Made by a program: the position numbers and the translations under genes
Shown: one piece after another, positions 35,295 to 44,775 of the stretch
Position numbering within the stretch: the first letter of the stretch is position 1
How the letters are laid out: each line of letters begins with the position of its first letter
The notes under the pieces: generated by a model
Databases searched by the model: none
The model's input: only the letters and a program-made list of their open reading frames with translations
What the model was told of the DNA's origin: nothing
DNA from: Melampsora larici-populina 98AG31
Lineage: Eukaryota; Basidiomycota; Pucciniomycetes; Pucciniales; Melampsoraceae
Direction: 5' to 3'
DNA length: 64,000 bases
NCBI RefSeq assembly: GCF_000204055.1
Contig: NW_006768777.1
Location: forward strand, 234,936 to 298,935

Positions 35295-36512
35295 ATGCAC
35301 AATACGACTTTCAACGCGGCAGGTTCCGCTTCAGGTGCGCAAGAGATATTGGCAACTGCCCAGGCTGACAAGTTTTCTGATTCGTCCGATGCTACTGGTG
35401 AGGATGGATTATGGGGCTCTGAAGATGGTGACAACGTTGAGAAGACAGATCAAGATGCTAGTGGTTCCTTTCAGCCAGTATCTTTGGTGTTGCCCACCCG
35501 CTCTGCCCCTCCACTTGCTCTACCGGGTCGCAACGTTATTCCACTCCCGGCACGAGCCACGCCAACGACAGACATACCAGTTCATCCCACTCACAATCCC
35601 TCACAATCACAATTATTTTCTGATCTGCATTCTGACTTTATCCCGCCAGTAGACAACACCAACTTAATCGTCGCTGACATCCCTGTACCACCCTCCAACC
35701 AATACCCAAGCCATGCAGACCCAACCTTCTTTGATTACAGTGCTCCCTTGTACGAAGCATCCGATGACATTCCCGTTCCTCAAGAACAACGGCAGGAACA
35801 CTTTGTAGACCCTGCCCTTCTGTCTACTGACTTTACTGGGGCCGGTTCCCTAGATTGGATTTACGATTTTCCTATTCCTACTCAAATCAACCCTGCACCC
35901 ACCAACAATGTTCCTGTACCCCCTCTGAGCCACTACCAGGAACCAGCACGATTCATCAACCCGGCACATCTGCTGTTAAATCCAAATGGGGCTGGTTCCC
36001 CAAACTGGCCGGTCAACCTTTCTACTAACCCGCAAGGTTCCAGCTACGCCAACCCCACTCCAGGAGCTGGACCTCCTGTCGCCTCTACCTCTCAACTACC
36101 TCCTACATCTTCCTCCCGCAAGCGCGCTCGAAAGGCCTCGGAAACTGAACTTGAACCTCAAACCAAGAAGGTGCGACAAAGGGATCCCGAGAAACCAAAA
36201 ATGCAGAAAGCGCCTTGTCCTTGGCCCGGTTGTGGGAAGATGATCGTGGTCAAAAACATGCAGAGACACATCGACGGGATGCATCTAGGTAAAAAGAAAG
36301 TCCAATGTAGGTACCCAGATTGTAGGAAAATTCTAGCATGGGAAGGTGATCGTGCTAGACACTATAGAACTGTTCATCGCGGACAACCCCCGCCGCCTGA
36401 CAAATCACCTTCCCCTGAAGGCACGCCTCATCTGGATGGCCCACCTGCTCCCCGAGGACCACCACCACCACCACCACCACCACCGGGGGCAAGCGGGATT
36501 GCTGCATGCTAA
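35295..36512 (+). CDS. Two-finger C2H2 zinc-finger protein, paralogue 1 (405 aa)
   Basis: This single-exon gene encodes a probable nuclear DNA- or RNA-binding protein. An acidic/Ser-rich N terminus (about residues 25-60) is followed by a Pro-rich middle with repeated IPVP-type motifs (DIPVP, NVPVPP, DFPIP). Two copies of a degenerate F-(V/I)-(D/N)-PA-x-LL...GAGS-x-W unit follow. Next comes a basic RKRARKASE nuclear-signal-like patch, then two adjacent C2H2 fingers (CPWPGCGKMIVVKNMQRHIDGMH and CRYPDCRKILAWEGDRARHY, closing TVH). A poly-proline tail ends GASGIAAC. I do not recognise the family beyond C2H2. The start is the ATG in a shared MHNTTFNAAGSASGAQE context. A paralogue lies 4.3 kb downstream. 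Confidence 0.85.
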   Translation: MHNTTFNAAGSASGAQEILATAQADKFSDSSDATGEDGLWGSEDGDNVEKTDQDASGSFQPVSLVLPTRSAPPLALPGRNVIPLPARATPTTDIPVHPTHNPSQSQLFSDLHSDFIPPVDNTNLIVADIPVPPSNQYPSHADPTFFDYSAPLYEASDDIPVPQEQRQEHFVDPALLSTDFTGAGSLDWIYDFPIPTQINPAPTNNVPVPPLSHYQEPARFINPAHLLLNPNGAGSPNWPVNLSTNPQGSSYANPTPGAGPPVASTSQLPPTSSSRKRARKASETELEPQTKKVRQRDPEKPKMQKAPCPWPGCGKMIVVKNMQRHIDGMHLGKKKVQCRYPDCRKILAWEGDRARHYRTVHRGQPPPPDKSPSPEGTPHLDGPPAPRGPPPPPPPPPGASGIAAC

Positions 36513-36680
36513 AAAAATCAATAAGTGTTTCTTTTTGATATTAGTTATGAAAGTTAAATTTCTTGTGAACATCTTGATGATTTGTAAATATTTATCTTAT
36601 CAGGTTTCTAATTTGTTTTTCTTTTTCTTTGGATTTTGCGCTATTGAGAATACAAGACAAGAACTTGAATCAAAAAAAAC

Positions 36681-37340
36681 CATTCAAAGTTGAGCTTTGA
36701 GCGTGATTGTGAGTCAATTAAATTACTTTTAGTATAACCTAAGCCTTGACTATTTTATTCTTGAGTTTTGAATCTTTTTTGTGGAATCTTAAGCTGGAAA
36801 TCAACCCGACCTGGAAATTAATTGATTTGAACGGCGAGTCAATTTTCAATCAATATTGTAATATCAGAAGCATATTTATCCTGATTATAATTGTTTCCTT
36901 CCAAGCTGTTTATTGTAGTATTCACCTCATTATGGCAAGACTCGAAATAACCATTAGCAATGACTAGAGAAATTGTGATATTACGATATTGGGATATTAT
37001 GATATTTTACAAAAAAAAACCATTCAAATTTGAGCCTTGAGATTGATCGTGGGTCAAGTCAATTATTTCTTTAAGTATAGCCTGAGCCTTGACTTTTCTA
37101 TCCTTTTGAATGATTTATCTTTCTTTTTGAAATCTTGAGCTGGAAATCAACCCGACCTGGGAATCAGTTGACTTGAACGGCGAGTCGATTTTCAATCATT
37201 ATCGTAATTTCACAATAATATTCATACTGATTAGACTCGTTTCTTTCCGAGCTGTTTCTTGTAGTATCCACCTCATTATGGTCAGACTCAAAATAATTAT
37301 AATCGGTATGTAGAGATATTGTGATATTTTACAGATACCT
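36681..37340. repeat. About 340-bp tandem repeat, two copies (after gene 1)
   Basis: Units start at 36681 and 37021 with CATTCAAAGTTGAGCTTTGAG or a close variant. Shared blocks in order are CCT(A/G)AGCCTTGAC, GCTGGAAATCAACCCGACCTGG, TTGAACGGCGAGTC, CAAGCTGTTT or CGAGCTGTTT, CCTCATTATGG and a GATATT-rich end. The same unit recurs after the paralogue. Confidence 0.85.
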
Positions 37341-37463
37341 CCTTTTTCAGGAATATATTTCTGCAAAAAAGATTATTTCATGTCTGTCTTCATTTTTACT
37401 GAGAGGACTTTTTTGATATCAATAATGATTGCAAGAAAAAAGAACGAGTTTTCGATTTAGCAA

Positions 37464-38130
37464 TGGATCCTACCATAAGACTCAACACTGTTCTCTGGAG
37501 GCGAGTCTTGGGAGGTAGCATGTTGCAGTCACGGCGGAGAAAAAGTGTTGGTGTGGTGCTTAGAGCTCCTAAAGCGGCTCCTCAGAAAGGCAGGCTTACA
37601 TAGATGTATTATGACGACGAGTTTTCGCCTCAGGCCGCAAATACATCTGCCACATGGTGTTTTTCCATCGATCTTGACCACCAATCCGGAATCAATTGAG
37701 GAGCAAAATTGTGTCACCCGTGTCTTTGACACGTCGTCACGAGGAGATCAATCGTTGGGAAATCTCTATCCTTCAAAGCCACGGAAGAGATGGCGCAAAT
37801 AACATTGGAGCCTCGCAGAGCGTCACAGACTTGGATTCTGACCAACTATATAGTGCCTGATCTCAATGAACTCACGATTCACCCGTTCCGGGAGCAGCGC
37901 TGGACCCACGGAAGTCCCTCGAGCCGTGGCGTCATGCGGAGTCGACCGGCTGGGTGCCCCACCAAGAACCTGGCTCGCCGGCAGCCATGAGACTTTGTTG
38001 GATTCACCTCGTACCCATAAGGCGCACTATGCCACAGGCTCAGAAGATTAGATTTACGAATTCGTTCGAAACACGCTTTGAAAGAACTCTTATGAAAAAG
38101 AGCATAAGCTTCATTCAATACTGACATTCT
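37464..38130 (+). pseudogene. Coding-like remnant, unidentified
   Basis: This stretch is clearly richer in GC than its neighbours and opens with ATG (MDPTIRLNTVLWRRVLGG...), but reading shifts between frames with stops near 37602, 37700, 37859 and 38130. Pieces such as PSKPRKRWRKDGANNIGAS and FTNSFETRFERTLMKK look protein-like. I recognise no family. It may be a decayed gene or an unmodelled spliced gene. Confidence 0.35.
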
Positions 38131-38306
38131 AACATTTGCCTCCCAAAGACGCAAAAACCATTCTTCTCTTTGAGAAAGCTTTTATTCTTTACGATCTTTC
38201 AAATTTTCTTGGTTCTAAATTTATTGATATCTATTATCAGACTTTTCGTCCTTCCACAGAACAAATTCTTGAGGCGTCTTGAGCTTTGAGGTGACGAGTG
38301 GTTTAA

Positions 38307-38773
38307 TTGAATGATTTCCAAAATTTAGTTATGTACTTAAGCTTGTACATAGCGACTTGGTTGATTGACTGGACTCTGGAGGGCAAGCGTAACACTCTCA
38401 CGCAACAACTTCGGTCTCAGGCTTCAGCTCACCATACATACTCAAATCGATCACGAACGCCATCCCTTGAAAAGGTAAGACTTATCTTTCTATTACCAAG
38501 TTGAACATTAAATCATCTACACAATCTCTGACAAGGTGTTAAAGCGTATAGCTTGCCTCTAAACAGATCGACATGTCTTTTCTCAATCGAGTTGGCATCG
38601 GTTCTACCAAGTCATCTAGCTCCAATAAGCCCAATCAACCTGGGACCACCGCTTCACCAGCCTCTTCTACAATGTTTCTATGTTCTTTTCTGGAAGGTGC
38701 GAGTTTATCGCCGTCGGTGATTGCTCAGGCTCAACTTGAAGTTCAAATCAGTTTTGGTTTGTTTTGTAAATAT
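38307..38773 (+). pseudogene. Truncated 5' end of an unidentified gene at the duplication edge
   Basis: A plausible 5' untranslated exon ends at a GTAAGA donor near 38475. The next exon begins after CTAAACAG with ATG at 38573 (MSFLNRVGIGSTKSSSSNKP...). It runs as a Ser/Pro/Asn-rich frame (ASLSPSVIAQAQLEVQ) until about 38754, where the sequence changes into the duplicated block B. The reading frame ends 30 bases later. The gene therefore seems to have lost its body when the block was copied here. The product is not recognised. Confidence 0.4.
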
Positions 38774-39460
38774 GTAGCTGGATGAAAAGGTTTTTCTGTT
38801 TAACGTAATGAGAGAAAATATGTTACCCATTTCCATGGAATGAATGAGTTGGCTTGCTTTTGGATTCGTATTTGGAACTTTTAAGCAGTTCCATTAATGA
38901 TAAACATTAAGAACCGAAAGATGTCGCTGCTGGTTTTACTCAACTCGATATCCAAAACTAACAATCTTCACATCGTTAATGCAGGTTAAGCTCATTGTCT
39001 ATGTGAGCTTATCCATACATTACCACGGACAGTCTTTTTTCCTTCCAAACGGCTGACTACGAATACGAACAGTGCTGCTGGCTATAATCTTGAGTCAACT
39101 TCGCTTTTGCTTTTGCTTGAAGGACTTTGCTTTTTAATTTTTCCTAGCATTTCTTTGCTGATCTCACGGGTGGAAAATCGATAAGTGAAGCCGATATTCT
39201 CAGCGGTTCATAATTCCTTTGTCTCAGCACAAAATGTTGACTGTCTGAAGTGTGATGGATGAGCTTTACATCACTTTATCTTGGTGTCGCATGTCTTGAA
39301 ATAATGATAATTCAATATTTCAAAAGCTTCTAGAAATGAAGCTGAAGACGGTAAACAAACAGCCTGTAGATGAAGTAATAGCTCAGCTTGAGTTTGCTTT
39401 CTCTTTCGTCTATAGTCACATCGCGAGGTTTTGGAACCAGCTTGGGCTTGAATCACCGAG

Positions 39461-39468
39461 TATAAAAA
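39461..39468 (+). promoter_or_regulatory. TATA box of zinc-finger gene 2
   Basis: TATAAAAA lies 171 bases before the ATG at 39632, matching the position of the TATA box of paralogue 1. Confidence 0.6.
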
Positions 39469-39631
39469 GACGACAGGATGACGAAGAGATGTGATCCTCA
39501 GACAAGTCTTGTCCCAGCGCAATTCCCTTCACGTTCACAACCTTCAACGCTCATAACGCAAATCCAAAACCGAAACCTCAACGATACATCAACCTACCAA
39601 CCTTTCTACGCTTTAAACACCTAATACCAAC

Positions 39632-40807
39632 ATGCACAACACGACTTTCAACGCGGCAGGTTCCGCTTCAGGTGCGCAAGAGACATTGGCAACTGTCCAG
39701 GCTGACAAGTTTTCTGATTCGTCTGACGCTACTGGTGAGGATGGATTATGGGGCTCTGAAGATGGTGACCAAGCCGAGAAAAGAGACCAAGATGCTCGTG
39801 GATCCTTTCAGTCAGTATCTTTGGCGTTGCCCACCCGCTCTGCCCCTCCACTTGCTCTACCGGGTCGCAACGTTATTCCACTACCAGCAAGACCCACACC
39901 AACAACAGACATACCAGTTCATCACATTCAGAATCCCTCACAATCACAATTTCCTTCTGATCTACAATCTGATTTTATCCCATCCATAGAAAACACCAAC
40001 TTATTAATTCCTGACATCCCTGTGCCATCCTCTAGCCAATATCCAAGTCATGCAAATGACATTCCCGTTCCTCAACAACCACAGCAGGAGCAATTCATCG
40101 ACCCCGCTCTTCTCTCTACTGATTTTACTGGGGCTGATTCCCTGGATTGGATTTACGAATTTGCTATTCCCAACTACATCCACCCTACAGCAGCACCCAG
40201 CGACAATATCCCTGTACCCCCCCTGACCCACTACCAAGAGCCTCCACAATTTATCAACCCCGCACATCTGCTGTTGAATCCAAATGGGGCTGGTTCCCCA
40301 AACTGGCCGGGCAATCTTTCTATTACCCCGCAACACTTAGGCTATACCAACCTCGCGCCAGGAGCTGGACCTCCTGTCGCCTCTACCTCCCAACCGCCTG
40401 CCGCATCTTCCTCCCGCAAGCGTGCTCGAAAAGCGTCGGAAAACGAACATGAGCCTCAAGCAAAGAAAATCCGACAAAGAGATCCCGAAAACCCCAAAAT
40501 GCAAAAAGCGCCTTGTCCTTGGCCCGGTTGCGGAAAGATGATCGTCATCAAAAACATGCAGAGACACATCGACGGTATGCATCTTGGCAAGAAGAAGGTC
40601 CAATGTCGGTACCCAGATTGTAGGAAAATTCTAGCATGGGAAGGTGATCGGACTAGACATTACAGGACTGTACATCGCGGACAACCCCCACCGCCTGATA
40701 AATCACCTTCCCCTGAAGGCACGCCTCATCTAGATGGCCCACCTGCTCCTCAAGGTCCACCACCACCACCACCACCCCCGGGGGCGAGCGGGATTGCTGC
40801 ATGCTGA
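39632..40807 (+). CDS. Two-finger C2H2 zinc-finger protein, paralogue 2 (391 aa)
   Basis: This intronless paralogue of the gene at 35295 has the same architecture: MHNTTFNAAGSASGAQE start, acidic N terminus, IPVP-repeat middle, two F-I-(D/N)-PA...GA(D/G)S-x-W units, RKRARKASE patch, two C2H2 fingers and a poly-proline tail ending GASGIAAC. The fingers are almost identical to those of copy 1 (MIVIKN for MIVVKN, GDRTRH for GDRARH), while the middle region differs more and is 14 residues shorter overall, mainly from loss of an FFDYSAPLYEA-like segment. Stronger conservation of the fingers suggests they are under purifying selection. Confidence 0.85.
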   Translation: MHNTTFNAAGSASGAQETLATVQADKFSDSSDATGEDGLWGSEDGDQAEKRDQDARGSFQSVSLALPTRSAPPLALPGRNVIPLPARPTPTTDIPVHHIQNPSQSQFPSDLQSDFIPSIENTNLLIPDIPVPSSSQYPSHANDIPVPQQPQQEQFIDPALLSTDFTGADSLDWIYEFAIPNYIHPTAAPSDNIPVPPLTHYQEPPQFINPAHLLLNPNGAGSPNWPGNLSITPQHLGYTNLAPGAGPPVASTSQPPAASSSRKRARKASENEHEPQAKKIRQRDPENPKMQKAPCPWPGCGKMIVIKNMQRHIDGMHLGKKKVQCRYPDCRKILAWEGDRTRHYRTVHRGQPPPPDKSPSPEGTPHLDGPPAPQGPPPPPPPPGASGIAAC

Positions 40808-42457
40808 AAGAATGATGAGTGTTTCTTTTTATGATTAGTTATGAAAGTTTAATTTCCTGTGAACATCTTGATGTTTTGTAGATATTCATCTTATCAGGTT
40901 TCTAATTGTTTTTCTTTTTCTTTTTTTTGGATTTTGCGCTATGAGAATACAAGACAAGAACTTGAATCAAAAAAACCCATTCAAAGTTGAGCTTTGAGAG
41001 TGATCGTGAGTCAATTAAATTACTTTTAGTATACTATAACCTAAGCCTTGACTTTTTTGTTCTTGATTTCATTTTAATGAATCTTTTTCTGTGAAATCTC
41101 GAGCTGGAAATCAACCCGATCCACTTCGAAGTTGGTTGTTTTGAACGGCGAGTCAATTTGCAATCATCATTGTAATATCTCCATACTCTGCATACTGATT
41201 GAAATTGTTTCCTTCCAAGCTGTTTATTGTAGTATTCACCTCATTATTTTCAGACTCAAAATGATCATCTAAGCCTTGACTTTTATTCTTGAGTTCATTT
41301 GAATGTAACTGTTTTTGTGGAATCTCGAGCTGGAAATTAGTTGATTTGAACGGCGAGTCGAATTTCAATCATTATTGTATATCACAAGCATCCTTATACT
41401 GATTATAATTGTGTCCTTCCAAGCTGTTTATTGTAGAACCTCATTATGGTCGGACTCAGAATGATAATTATCAGTAACTAGAGAAGTTGTGATATTAGGA
41501 TATTAGGATATTTTACAAAGAGAACCATTCAAAGTTGAGCTTTGAGCGTGATTGTGAGTAAATTGAATTCATTCTTTTAGTATAACCTAATCCTTGAATG
41601 TTTTTATTCTTGAGTTCATTAAAATCAATCTTTCTTTGTGGAATCTCGAGCTGGAAATCAACCCGACATAGAACTTAGTTGATTTGAACGGTGAGTCAAT
41701 TTTCAATTGTTATCGTGATATCACAAGAATCTTCATACTGATTGAAATTGTTTTTTTCCGAGCTGTTCCTTGTAGTATCCACCTCATTATGGTCAGACTC
41801 GAAATGATCATTATCAGTAACTAGAGAAATTGTGATAATATGATATAACAGATATTTGATTCATAACACTAGAATAACCACCACCACCAAAGATCCGAAT
41901 CAAAATAGCCATGATTCAAGGGTTTGAAATTCTGGTATCTTCATGAACAAAGTATTTGCCAAAAAAAGAACTCAATAGGTAGAAGGATTTCTTTTGCGCA
42001 TCTCTCTGGATTCTGGAGTCTTTCTTCTGTTGAGCAGAAGATGTCTGTTCACAAAATCCTTTGTGTTGGCTGTGATGTCAAAATACAAGTTCGCAAATGG
42101 ATGTGGAATAGCCCAAAATGATGTTGAGTAGGTAGCAAGAAATAAATTCCCTTGAATAATATCATTTTTTTTGTGTTGCACATGTGTGATTAAAGCTTTG
42201 AAATGGGTAAAAAAATCATGTATAAAACTTGCACTGGATTGGACTGGTACAGTTACTGCAAGTCAAACTTGATTGATCAAAGATTGTGGTACTTTAGTCA
42301 GATCAAAAAATCACAACAAAGTCTGAGGGAAGAGGTCAGAATGATTGCATGTCAAAATCAAACATAGCCAACCCCATCTAAAGCCATACCCATCTACAGG
42401 CATAACCCACCTAGGTTGGGTGTGGGAGTGAGTTTATCCAACAATCTTGAGAGTGTA
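40808..42457. other. 3' flank of gene 2: tandem repeats then spacer
   Basis: 40978-41830 is filled by about three copies of the tandem repeat found after gene 1. From 41870 to 42457 I see no gene. Confidence 0.5.
40978..41835. repeat. About 0.3-kb tandem repeat, three copies (after gene 2)
   Basis: Units begin near 40978, 41268 (truncated at its 5' end) and 41526. Each has the AGCCTTGAC or TCCTTGA block, GAGCTGGAAAT, TTGAACGG(C/T)GAGTC, GAGCTGTT or CAAGCTGTTT and CCTCATTAT blocks, as in 36681-37340. Confidence 0.82.
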
Positions 42458-42577
42458 CAAGCAGACACAGAAAAGATATGTCACCCTTGAGGCCAACACA
42501 TTGCTATAGCATATGTAATACCCCCAAGTGAAGCCAGTCTGGCCCCAAGGGTGACATATCTTTTCCGTATCTACTTG
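42458..42577. mobile_element. MITE with about 40-bp inverted repeats, TA duplication
   Basis: CAAGCAGACACAGAAAAGAT... at the left and the complement of the right end (CAAGTAGATACGGAAAAGAT...) match over about 38 bases with four or so mismatches. TA flanks both sides. It is 120 bp long with no coding capacity, and fits a Stowaway/mariner-like MITE. Confidence 0.72.
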
Positions 42578-42887
42578 TACATGTATATTGGTTCTGTTCC
42601 TGAATCAACTATGCTATATGTACTTTGAACTAGGCGGAGGTGGTGCAGCTGGCATTGAAATCATAAATCATTCACTCATACAAATCTATCTAGTGTCAAA
42701 ATCTATGCTGTGTTATAGAAAGGATTGAGATTTTGTTCAACTGTGACAAGAATCTTAAAAAGTGAATGAGAGAAAAAAGATCTGCAATAAGGGCTGAAGC
42801 CATAAACATCTAGATGTAGCTACCAATTGTTGAAAATACTGAGCCAAGGTGTGAAGATCAATGTTGATAGACTACAATTCTTTGAAA
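42578..42887. other. Spacer, no gene seen
   Basis: AT-rich sequence between the MITE and the unidentified minus-strand exons. Nothing supported. Confidence 0.4.
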
Positions 42888-44775
42888 CTACAATGTATCA
42901 GAGGAAACATGCTCATTTTCAAATCCTAACAAAGCTCTCAGAGCATATTCATTCTCATTTTTACTTTTGTTATTGAGTGAAAAGAATTTCAAAAATTGAT
43001 AAAGGACAGGCCTATTGGGAGGGAAGGAGTGTCCATCTGTTTTTACTAAGAACAATTTCATCAGAAGACTTGTCTCTTCAAACTTTGTCTTCACTAAATG
43101 ATTAATAGCCTTCTGTAATGAGACAGTCTCTCCTAATCTCTTCATCTTTAAGAACACATGCACATCTTTCATGGGTCAAAAATTATGTCAGTATAGAAAA
43201 AAAGGTTCAAAAGAAATGATGGATCACTCACATTTTGACCAAAAATGATAAACTTTCATTTGATTCTGTAGATTTGGATCATAATCTACTTTCAAGCCAT
43301 AAGGCTTTAGTATCTTCACTTCTATGACAAACCAATACATATTGCTATATTCCAAGCTTGGTGTTAACAAAGATCCTAAATGACTTTTCACACAAGAAGT
43401 GTTATGGATTCACCTGTGAGAATTCAAGGATTCTATATATTCTAGTATATTATCTGAATGCAAACTCAAAACTTTGTAGATCCAATTTCTGAAGGGGTCA
43501 TCAATGCAGCCAAAATTGCTAGGTAAGTTATGGACTGATCTGATCAATTGTGTCTGAACATATTGAGTCTCCATGATGTTTTGTAGACCTTTAGTTAATT
43601 TGGCCCTTGAATAGGTTATCATATCTTGAGGTAATTATCATATCAGTATTACTTGCTTGGTTCAAATTAAGATGACTGTGACATACTAGAAATCCAGAAT
43701 ATGTAAAGACTCTTTTGATCTTCTGAAGACCACTTTCCAGCCAACTTGACACCACATAGGCCAATGTTTTCTTGCATTGATTTGAAATCAATCAGGTCCC
43801 TATATCATCCAAATTTGGTTAGTCTTAAACAAGGCAGAATAAATCAAAGTAGGAGGCTAATTAATTCATAGGAGACTGTATTCACCTGCTAGGATCCAGA
43901 GATCTGATGTAATCAATCATTTTCTCTTTATATAATCCCATCACAATATCTAGTTCCTCTTGCAATGTGTGTTTGTTTCTATTATGACCAAGAAAATCTT
44001 CAAAAGATGATAGATAGACCAACTTTTCCCATGCCACTTGAACCACATCAAATGGTAACTCATAGGATTTTATCAGTTGATTCAAAATCTTCAAAAGTGT
44101 TATAATTTCATCATCATCTTTTTCTGTGAAACCTACTGCATATTTTTCAAATAAAGCTACAAGTCTTTTACTCCAGGTTTTCTTATCTGAAATCAAAAGA
44201 GTGTTGGTGTCTTTGATCATCTCCCAGTATTCTACCCTGGATGTTAAGTGTATGTTGCCTTCAAAGTTGTATCAGTACATGTCAAGTTTTGGGTGTAAAA
44301 GATTCAGGTGACATGATTCCAGATGTAATTATGAATACTCACTATTTTTCCAAAAATTATCCATTTCATCTGATGCTGATGGTTGTATTTCATTTGGGGC
44401 ATAAGGGTGATGTATAGGCAATATCAAAATCAGGTCCACTATTCTTCTCTGGGTCTAGATTGAAAGATGGGTATCATAGAAATGGGTATCATAGAAAAGA
44501 AAAGAAATATCATCTCACCAACTTTCTTTGGGAATTTTTGTCACACCTGCTCTTGTTGAAAGTTGACCACATTCCAGACTTTCTTCCTTTCCAATCAGTA
44601 TTGCTGTCAGAACACCATCAAAGATTATGTATGATAGAAGAATTTGAAGTATAGATATATAAAAGCACACTTCTTTTATTGATAGTGTCTTCATTATGAG
44701 ATCTTTGGATGTTATCAACTCCTCAGTGGCAAATACTTGAGGGAAATGATCATCTAGAAAATCCAAATACTGCAA
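42888..44775 (-). CDS. Unidentified multi-exon protein
   Basis: Several minus-strand frames probably belong to one gene: 44515-44775, a short piece near 44340-44450 (PIHHPYAPNEIQPSASDEMD), 43882-44220, 43591-43791, 43410-43622 and 42888-43172. Their ends look like splice donors or acceptors. Two exons end alike, KEKMIDYIRSLDPSR and SDNILEYIESLNSHR, each followed by a GTGAAT-type donor, which suggests a repeated exon module. Content is helical and rich in Leu, Lys and Glu. No signal peptide, enzyme motif or known domain is seen. Exon joins are not established; it may be a lineage-specific gene or a decayed one. Confidence 0.35.

Larger units (their letters stand above)
34437..36990 (+). repeat. 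Segmental duplication block A (zinc-finger gene 1)
   Basis: Homology to block B begins near 34440 (GTTGGATGAAAAAGTCTTTCTGTTTAA versus 38775) and runs through about 850 bases of upstream DNA, the gene, and the 3' flank. Shared upstream motifs include GAATGAGTTGGCTTGCTTTTGG, a GTCGCTGCTGGTTTTACTC block, and GATGAGCTTTACATCACTTTATCTTGG. Confidence 0.85.
36513..38306. other. 3' flank repeats of gene 1 and a coding-like remnant
   Basis: 36681-37330 holds two tandem copies of an about 340-bp unit (listed separately). 37464-38130 is GC-richer and coding-like but broken (listed separately). Confidence 0.5.
38774..41512 (+). repeat. Segmental duplication block B (zinc-finger gene 2)
   Basis: This is the second copy of the block at 34437-36990, starting near GGATGAAAAGGTTTTTCTGTTTAA (38776) and including the promoter, gene and repeated 3' flank. 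The copies differ by scattered substitutions and small indels. Confidence 0.85.
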
